Shown piece after piece: positions 7,823-13,079 of a stretch of 13,079 nucleotides of DNA. A program made the translations under genes and the position numbers. The notes under the pieces are model-generated. The model searched no databases, was not told where the DNA came from, and was given only the letters and a program-made list of their open reading frames with translations. Within the stretch, counting starts at the first letter, position 1; every line of letters begins with the position of its first letter. The stretch is from Bacteroidota bacterium (GTDB lineage Bacteria > Bacteroidota > Bacteroidia > B-17B0 > B-17BO): positions 1 to 13,079 of the forward strand of contig CANHPI010000033.1 in assembly GCA_947462425.1 (NCBI GenBank). The letters run 5' to 3'.

Positions 7823-7864
7823 TAATATCAATCACATATCTTTGATTATATTTGATTGATATTA
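7823..7864. promoter_or_regulatory. Perfect 12-bp inverted repeat upstream of lptB (probable operator)
   Basis: TAATATCAATCA (7823-7834) and TGATTGATATTA (7853-7864) are exact reverse complements separated by 18 nt. Arm centres are 30 bp apart, close to three helical turns, so two bound proteins or the two halves of one dimer could lie on the same DNA face. The arms flank one -7 element and overlap a second, and the right arm ends 10 bp before the lptB ATG. This is where a repressor would block transcription. An RNA hairpin is possible only if transcription starts further upstream. Confidence 0.55.
7837..7854 (+). promoter_or_regulatory. Tandem -7 promoter elements for lptB
   Basis: Two exact TAnnTTTG matches stand side by side: TATCTTTG (7837-7844) and TATATTTG (7847-7854). 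They form a 10-bp direct repeat (7837-7846 and 7847-7856, differing at one base). The nearest upstream TTG (7820-7822) is 14 bp from the first and 24 bp from the second. The spacing of either is just outside the usual 17-23 bp, so which one is used cannot be told. Confidence 0.5.
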
Positions 7865-7874
7865 GTTTAAGCAA

Positions 7875-8600
7875 ATGATACTTCGTTCAGAGAATTTAGT
7901 AAAAAAATACAAAAATCGTACGGTTGCCAATAACGTAAGTGTACAAGTACAACAAGGCGAAATTGTTGGGTTACTTGGACCAAATGGGGCAGGGAAAACA
8001 ACTTCTTTTTATATGATTGTGGGAATGGTAAAACCAAATTCCGGAAAAATATTTTTAGACAATAAAGATATTACTAACGAACCCATGTATAAACGAGCGC
8101 AATTAGGCGTTGGATATTTACCGCAGGAAGCATCAGTTTTTAGAAAACTAAGCATTGAAGATAATTTACGGGCTGTTTTGCAAATGACTAAATTAACTAA
8201 AGCCGAGCAAGAGCATAAGGTTGAAAGTTTATTAGATGAATTCGCATTACATCATGTACGTAAAAATTTAGGTGATCAGTTATCGGGTGGCGAAAGAAGA
8301 CGAACTGAAATTGCACGTGCTTTAGCAACCGATCCTAAATTTATTTTATTGGATGAGCCATTTGCGGGTGTTGATCCAATTGCCGTAGAAGATATACAAA
8401 GTGTGGTGCGAAAATTAAAAGATAAAAATATTGGGATTCTAATTACTGATCATAATGTACATGAGACGTTAAATATTACCGATAGAACATATCTCTTGTA
8501 TGCGGGAGAAGTTATTAAATCAGGATCTGCTGAAGATTTAGCGAATGATGAAATGGTTCGTAGAGTTTATTTGGGTAATAATTTTGAATTACGGAAATAA
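7875..8600 (+). CDS. lptB: LPS export ABC transporter ATP-binding protein LptB
   Basis: A 241-residue ABC ATPase on the cytoplasmic side of the inner membrane. It powers LptFG to extract lipopolysaccharide and push it along the Lpt bridge to the outer membrane. All nucleotide-binding elements are present: Walker A GPNGAGKT (35-42), Q-loop Gln84 in [14 protein letters not shown] (a stretch diagnostic of LptB), signature LSGGERRR (136-143), Walker B FILLDE (156-161), D-loop GVDP and the switch histidine in ITDHNV (His193). The C-terminus ([17 protein letters not shown]) is also typical of LptB. The length is normal and the gene appears intact. LptF, LptG, LptA and LptC are not beside it. The upstream region carries tandem -7 elements inside an inverted repeat, which suggests dedicated regulation. 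It converges on kup with a 27-bp gap. Confidence 0.97.
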   Translation: MILRSENLVKKYKNRTVANNVSVQVQQGEIVGLLGPNGAGKTTSFYMIVGMVKPNSGKIFLDNKDITNEPMYKRAQLGVGYLPQEASVFRKLSIEDNLRAVLQMTKLTKAEQEHKVESLLDEFALHHVRKNLGDQLSGGERRRTEIARALATDPKFILLDEPFAGVDPIAVEDIQSVVRKLKDKNIGILITDHNVHETLNITDRTYLLYAGEVIKSGSAEDLANDEMVRRVYLGNNFELRK

Positions 8601-8627
8601 TTTTTTTGAATTGTCCTACCTTTTAAT

Positions 8628-10583
8628 TTAATTAATTCGGTGTAAATTACAATCTTTCGGAGGATTAAGAATCATAGGAAATTTTTCAATTTTTACGGAG
8701 CTACTATCTAATCCAAAAGCTTTTGCTTCACTTAAACTGAAACGCTTTAAGAAAAAATATGCATTCAATATTAACTTTTCAAAGAAAGGCAAATCATTTT
8801 CATAGGACAAGAATTTTTCAATTACTACAAATTTAAAATCACCAATAATATTATTTTTATTTAACGATTCGTAACGACTTGTAATATCAACTTCTTTGTT
8901 TTTAACCAAATCTTCAACCACTTTTCTAAACATTAAGTTAACTCTTGGAGCAACTCTAAATCCTAATCTAAAATCAACACGTATAATATCATCAGCCGCC
9001 ACATGGGTAACTTTATAATCCATGCGATAAGGCTCGTCCATTACATCTACATGCACAAACCAATAGATGTCAGCTCGCTTAGGCCGCTTTTGTAATATAG
9101 AATATATAATCTTTGATTCAATTTCTTCGGGATTATTAGCGCCGGTCATATAAACTAAATGAGTAGCATATTTTGGAATAGATTCATCATTGCTTAAATC
9201 AACTAATTTTTGCTGATGATCAGCCAATTTAACAGCATCTGTATATCGCTTGCGTATTTTCTTCGCTAAAAACCAAATAGCCATAACTGCCATCAAAGCA
9301 GAAGCTATCAATAAAGTAATCCAACCACCATGAGTAAATTTACTCAAATTAGCTGCTAAAAAGGAAAACTCAATAACTAAATAAACTGCTATTACGATAT
9401 AAATTAAAAACTTATTATAACGTTTCATATGCATATAAAAATTTAGCAAAGTAGTTGTCATTAACATACATAACACAATAGCTAAGCCATAAGCAGCTTC
9501 CATATTAATGGATTCTCTGAAATATAACACAACACCAATGCAACCTGATAATAATAGCCAATTTGTTGAGGGAATATATAATTGCCCCTTCATTTCAGAA
9601 GGATATTTTACCCTAACCTTTGGCCATAAATTTAAACGCATAGCCTCGTTAATTAAACTAAATGATCCGCTAATTAAGGCTTGAGAAGCAATAACAGCTG
9701 CCATCGTTGAAATCACAATTCCATAGGGCAAAAAGTTATCGGGCATAATGGCGTAAAACGGATTGCTTGATTTAAACGAATCTAATGTCTGTCCTTGATG
9801 TGCTATCAAAAACGCACCTTGTCCAAAATAATTTAATACTAAGGTTGTTTTCACAAATATCCATGAAATACGAATGTTTTGTTTCCCACAATGTCCTAAA
9901 TCAGAATACAAAGCCTCTGCACCTGTAGTACAAAGAAAAACCGCTCCTAAAATTAAATAGCCCGACGGATGTATTTGTAATAAATGATATGCGTAATATG
10001 GATTTAAAGATGATAATACACTCCAATTACTTGTCATTTGATAAACCCCTAATGTTCCCAACATTAAAAACCAAAGCATCATCATTGGACCAAAAAACTT
10101 ACCTATAAAACTTGTACCAAATTGTTGAATAAAAAATAAGGCACATAAAATTCCAATGACAATTGGAACTGTATTAAGTTCGGGATTATATACTTTTAAT
10201 CCCTCAATTGCTGAAGAAACAGAAATTGGTGGTGTAATAATTCCATCCGCTAATAAAGCACTTCCACCAATAATTGCAGGAACTAATAACCATTTAAACT
10301 TAGTACGTTTCACCAAGGTATAAAGGGAAAAAATACCTCCCTCTCCTTTGTTGTCAGCTCGCAATGTTAAGATTACATATTTAACGGTTGTTTGTAATGT
10401 TAATGTCCAGAAAATACAAGATATGCCTCCTTTTACGATATCCGCATCAATAACACTTTTGCCAATAATAGCGCTCATTACGTAAAGTGGCGATGTACCA
10501 ATGTCGCCATATATAATTCCGAGAGTAACAATTAGACCTGCAAGTGTAATCTTGCTCATTTGACTATGACTATGAGTGCTCAT
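8628..10583 (-). CDS. kup: Kup/HAK/KT-family potassium uptake protein
   Basis: A 651-residue inner-membrane potassium transporter of the Kup family, generally K+/H+ symporters. The first helix region carries the signature YGDIGTSPLY (25-34), then NKGEGGIFSLY (78-88), ADGIITPPISV (112-122), GAEALYSDLGHCG (221-233) and HGGW (418-421). About 12 hydrophobic segments occupy residues 12-440. A cytoplasmic C-terminal domain of about 210 residues follows, a usual size for the family. The first ATG gives a His/Ser-rich start (MSTHSHSQ); a second in-frame ATG eight codons later (MSKITLAGLIV) would also keep helix 1 intact, so the exact start is uncertain. No c-di-AMP-type riboswitch or clear promoter is recognised upstream, where the sequence is extremely A+T-rich. 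It stands alone and converges on lptB. Confidence 0.95.
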   Translation of the reverse strand: MSTHSHSQMSKITLAGLIVTLGIIYGDIGTSPLYVMSAIIGKSVIDADIVKGGISCIFWTLTLQTTVKYVILTLRADNKGEGGIFSLYTLVKRTKFKWLLVPAIIGGSALLADGIITPPISVSSAIEGLKVYNPELNTVPIVIGILCALFFIQQFGTSFIGKFFGPMMMLWFLMLGTLGVYQMTSNWSVLSSLNPYYAYHLLQIHPSGYLILGAVFLCTTGAEALYSDLGHCGKQNIRISWIFVKTTLVLNYFGQGAFLIAHQGQTLDSFKSSNPFYAIMPDNFLPYGIVISTMAAVIASQALISGSFSLINEAMRLNLWPKVRVKYPSEMKGQLYIPSTNWLLLSGCIGVVLYFRESINMEAAYGLAIVLCMLMTTTLLNFYMHMKRYNKFLIYIVIAVYLVIEFSFLAANLSKFTHGGWITLLIASALMAVMAIWFLAKKIRKRYTDAVKLADHQQKLVDLSNDESIPKYATHLVYMTGANNPEEIESKIIYSILQKRPKRADIYWFVHVDVMDEPYRMDYKVTHVAADDIIRVDFRLGFRVAPRVNLMFRKVVEDLVKNKEVDITSRYESLNKNNIIGDFKFVVIEKFLSYENDLPFFEKLILNAYFFLKRFSLSEAKAFGLDSSSVKIEKFPMILNPPKDCNLHRIN

Positions 10584-10715
10584 TTAAATAGATTGTTAAA
10601 GAATTATAAAATTACTACTAATACAAACGCTAAATGATTTTTTACAAAAAATAATTATAAAATAAAAAAGTTAATAAATTTGATTTTTTGAATCTAATAC
10701 CGTTTACTTGCAAAA

Positions 10716-10729
10716 ACCTAATTTTAGGT
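10716..10729. promoter_or_regulatory. Short palindrome in the kup / T9SS-protein divergent gap
   Basis: ACCTAA-TT-TTAGGT is a palindrome with perfect 6-bp arms, followed by a run of seven T at 10733-10739. It lies in the 199-bp gap between the divergent kup and T9SS-cargo genes. No gene ends there, so it is unlikely to be a terminator; a small operator is possible. The rest of the gap is A+T-rich without other clear signals except the -7 candidate at 10752. Confidence 0.3.
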
Positions 10730-10751
10730 AATTTTTTTAAAAATAGTTTCT

Positions 10752-10759
10752 TATCTTTA
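10752..10759 (+). promoter_or_regulatory. Candidate -7 element for the T9SS-cargo operon
   Basis: TATCTTTA differs from TAnnTTTG only in the last base and lies 23 bp before the ATG at 10783. No TTG occurs 17-23 bp upstream, so support is moderate to weak. Confidence 0.33.
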
Positions 10760-10782
10760 ATACTTAATTTTACTAATTATAA

Positions 10783-12636
10783 ATGAAAACCACAAGTTAC
10801 ATTTGCTTGCTTTTAATGGCAATAACATTTATCACCGCTCAAACAAATAGCAGTCGTAAGTATTTTACTCATGAAAAAAAAGCAACCGTAAATTTTAGTA
10901 AAATAACTCAAGATTTTAGTCCATCCCTTTTGGTTAAAGAAATGCCTAAGCCCGGATCAGGAAAAATAGTTTACTATAACTATCCTGAGACAAAAGAAAA
11001 AAGCAAATTAAACCAAAAAACTCAAACGCAATTATCAAGTTTAAATTTAGGAACTAATTTTTTTGGAAATCCTTATAGCTCAAGTACACCAACCGATAAT
11101 GATATTGCTATTTCAGATTCAGGAATCATTGTTTCTGTAATTAATACCAGTATTTTAGTTTATAATACCAAAACCTCTATTGCTTCTCCTATAAAATCTT
11201 TAGCGGCCTTTACAACGCCGGTAAATAATAAACATCAGGAATTTGATCCAAAAGTTATGTATGATCCAACTGCTGATAAGTTTGTGTTAATGTGCCCTGT
11301 TGGTTTTGTGGATTCTACAAGTAAAATAATTGTAGGGTTTTCGCAAACTAACGACCCTAACGGTAATTGGAACTTGTACACTTTACCCGGCAATCCACTC
11401 AACAATAATCTTTGGTCTGATTATCCAATGATTTCCATGACTGAAAAAGAATTATTTTTAAGTATTAATTTATTGTATAACGACAGCTCATGGCAAACAG
11501 GGTTTGTAGAAACGGTTATTTGGCAAATGAAAAAAGATAGTGGCTACGCCGGTTTACCATTAGGTTCCTACTTGCACCACAACATTAAGTTTAATGGTAA
11601 AGCTATTCGCAATTTATGTCCGGCAAAAGGCGGAAGTAAATTATACTCTCCAAATATGTATTTTGTTTCTAATAGAAACTTAGCGTCACAAAATGATACC
11701 GTTTTTTTAGTTGAAGTGACTGATACTATTGGAGCGCCAACCAACACAGTTACGTCAAAAGTTTTGATAACAAACCAACCATACTTTTTTCCACCAAGTG
11801 GCCGACAAACAAGTGCAACCCAATTTTTAGCCACAAATGATTGCAGAAATTTAGGTGCTTTTTTTGAAAACAATAAAATACAGTTTGTGCATAACACAAA
11901 TAATCCCATTAATAATCAGGTAACTATTTATTACGGCGTTATAGATAATCCACAAAATACAAGCCCAACAATAAATGGTTACATTATCAATAACGACACG
12001 GTTGATTTTGCCTACCCAAATATTTCCTATGCCGGACTAAATAATTTAGACAATACTGCTATCATTTCATTTGATCACTCTTCTAATAAAATATTTGCTG
12101 GTGTTTCTGCTATAAAGGCGGATGGAAATGGTAACTTTTCGGATGTATTAAGAATAAAAAGCGGAACAAATTTCGTAAATTTATTAAGCGGTAATTTAGA
12201 ACGTTGGGGTGATTATTCGGGCTCTCAACGCCAATACAATAAACCAGGCATAGTATGGATGAGCGGTTATTATGGATACAACATTAACTTAGCAAATAAA
12301 AACAAACACGGCGCTTGGATTGCTCAACTTTCTGTTGACCCACTTTTAATTACAAATACTAAAGATAATGATGATAACAATGATTTTGCTCCATTAATTT
12401 TTCCAAATCCGGCACAGGATATTTTTAATGTAGATATTAATTTAACTCGTCCGGAATATTTAAGTTTTGAGTTGTATGATGTAAATGGTAAATTAATTGA
12501 ACTATTATTAAAAGACTGGGTTAAAACAAAATCGAATACATTTAGTTTTAGCTTAAAGGATGTGAGCAATGGTGTTTACTTTTTAAAAATAACAGGAAAT
12601 ACAACCAACATCACTAAAAAAATTATTAAACAATAA
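10783..12636 (+). CDS. Secreted protein with T9SS type A C-terminal sorting domain
   Basis: A 617-residue exported protein. Residues 1-19 form a signal peptide (MKTTSY, hydrophobic core, ITA before QTN). The last 80 residues or so are a type A T9SS sorting domain: IFPNPAQDIFNVDI (539-552), YDVNGKLIE (565-573), NGVYFLKI (596-603) and a basic KKIIKQ tail. PorU-type processing and surface attachment or release are expected. The central part has motifs I associate with beta-propeller-like secreted proteins: DNDIAISDSGIIVSVIN, FDPKVMYDPTADKFVL, SQTNDPNGNWNLYTL, WSDYP (211-215) and RWGDYSG (474-480). No catalytic residues are recognised, so its role (adhesion, matrix, enzyme) is unknown. Another secreted-protein gene begins 9 bp downstream, probably in the same operon. 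Confidence 0.9.
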   Translation: MKTTSYICLLLMAITFITAQTNSSRKYFTHEKKATVNFSKITQDFSPSLLVKEMPKPGSGKIVYYNYPETKEKSKLNQKTQTQLSSLNLGTNFFGNPYSSSTPTDNDIAISDSGIIVSVINTSILVYNTKTSIASPIKSLAAFTTPVNNKHQEFDPKVMYDPTADKFVLMCPVGFVDSTSKIIVGFSQTNDPNGNWNLYTLPGNPLNNNLWSDYPMISMTEKELFLSINLLYNDSSWQTGFVETVIWQMKKDSGYAGLPLGSYLHHNIKFNGKAIRNLCPAKGGSKLYSPNMYFVSNRNLASQNDTVFLVEVTDTIGAPTNTVTSKVLITNQPYFFPPSGRQTSATQFLATNDCRNLGAFFENNKIQFVHNTNNPINNQVTIYYGVIDNPQNTSPTINGYIINNDTVDFAYPNISYAGLNNLDNTAIISFDHSSNKIFAGVSAIKADGNGNFSDVLRIKSGTNFVNLLSGNLERWGDYSGSQRQYNKPGIVWMSGYYGYNINLANKNKHGAWIAQLSVDPLLITNTKDNDDNNDFAPLIFPNPAQDIFNVDINLTRPEYLSFELYDVNGKLIELLLKDWVKTKSNTFSFSLKDVSNGVYFLKITGNTTNITKKIIKQ

Positions 12637-12645
12637 AAAAATATC

Positions 12646-13079
12646 ATGTTCAAGTTCCGTTATTATTTATTTATTATTTTTTGTGTAGGACTTTTTTTTA
12701 CATCAAAAGCTACGCATAATCGTGCGGGTGAAATAACCTATAAATGGCTATACGGAACAACCTACCAAATTAAAGTAACTACTTACACGAATATTGGAAG
12801 CCTCAACTTAGCAGATAGATGTGAAGATACCGTATATTTTGGTGATTTAACAAGAGCAATTGTTTTGCGAAGTAATAATCCTTTAGGAGTACCTTGTACC
12901 GGAAGTTGCACTCCTGCGTGCGAAGGAGTTCCTTTGCCTGGTGGCACCATAAAACTAAATGAATATGTTACTACGCACACGTATCCTGGCCCAGGTACTT
13001 ATAAAATAAGTATGGAAGATCCTAACAGAAATGCAGGCGTTATTAATATTCCTTATTCTGATCAACAAGTGTTTTACAT
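12646..13079 (+). CDS. Secreted surface protein of gliding-motility-associated type, N-terminal part (3' truncated by window edge)
   Basis: An open frame of 144 codons from ATG at 12646 runs off the right edge. Residues 1-22 are a signal peptide (MFKFRYY, hydrophobic core, SKA before THNRAGEI). The mature start THNRAGEITY, the YQIKVTTYTN segment, VYFGD and the stretch TTHTYPGPGTYKISMEDPNRNAG are familiar from large Bacteroidota surface proteins with PKD-like domains and a C-terminal gliding-motility-associated (T9SS type B) sorting domain. The sorting domain would lie outside the window, so that part is inferred. Four cysteines (59, 84, 88, 92), three of them within nine residues, suggest a disulfide-stabilised loop. 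It starts 9 bp after the T9SS type A protein gene, so the two are probably co-transcribed. Confidence 0.82.
   Translation, partial: MFKFRYYLFIIFCVGLFFTSKATHNRAGEITYKWLYGTTYQIKVTTYTNIGSLNLADRCEDTVYFGDLTRAIVLRSNNPLGVPCTGSCTPACEGVPLPGGTIKLNEYVTTHTYPGPGTYKISMEDPNRNAGVINIPYSDQQVFY

Noticed and set aside
8601..8607. Run of seven T just after lptB as a possible intrinsic terminator
   Set aside because: No G+C-containing stem precedes the T-run; the last lptB codons do not fold into a convincing hairpin.
10716..10739. Palindrome plus T-run read as a rho-independent terminator
   Set aside because: The stem is only 5-6 bp with a tiny loop, and no plus-strand gene ends upstream; the flanking genes are divergent.
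11568..11909. Antisense frames opposite the T9SS cargo gene (113 codons here, another of 81 codons at 12324-12569)
   Set aside because: Both are opposite a clearly coding gene with signal peptide and sorting domain. Their translations show no domain or plausible start context.
12783..12980. Antisense 65-codon frame near the right edge
   Set aside because: The plus-strand frame from 12646 has a signal peptide and family motifs through this stretch and is the real gene.

Overview
The window looks like chromosomal DNA from a Gram-negative member of the Bacteroidota. The evidence is a type IX secretion (T9SS) C-terminal sorting domain, a DUF5686 outer-membrane protein with a carboxypeptidase-regulatory-like N-terminus, a gliding-motility-associated type of surface protein, strong A+T richness, weak Shine-Dalgarno sequences, and several promoter elements of the Bacteroidota type (-7 TAnnTTTG, sometimes with an upstream TTG). 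The order or genus cannot be fixed from the sequence alone.

Layout, left to right. 1-185 is the 3' end of an OmpA-family protein. 187-2219 is a leftward two-gene operon (MFS exporter, then a DUF2400/TIGR02757 protein) joined by a TAATG stop/start overlap. Divergent from it, radC (2275, TTG start) is followed by a short palindromic, G+C-richer intergenic repeat and then by wecB (UDP-GlcNAc 2-epimerase). A leftward flavin-reductase-like gene (4216-5064) converges on wecB. Next are a DUF5686 outer-membrane protein (5297-7765) and lptB (7875-8600), both rightward. A leftward kup-type potassium transporter (8628-10583) converges on lptB. The right end is a rightward pair: a T9SS-sorted secreted protein (10783-12636) and, 9 bp later, the start of a second secreted protein that runs off the window.

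Most genes are conserved core or envelope genes: surface-polysaccharide precursor (wecB), LPS export ATPase (lptB), outer-membrane proteins (OmpA-like, DUF5686), inner-membrane transporters (MFS, Kup) and T9SS surface proteins. There is no mobile element, CRISPR array, tRNA, rRNA or defence locus, and no stretch over 300 bp lacks a gene.

I do not see a convincing undescribed multi-gene system. The most distinctive non-coding signal is a perfect 12-bp inverted repeat that brackets tandem -7 elements directly upstream of lptB. The next is the palindromic repeat between radC and wecB. Two genes are cut by the window edges (OmpA-like on the left, the secreted protein on the right).
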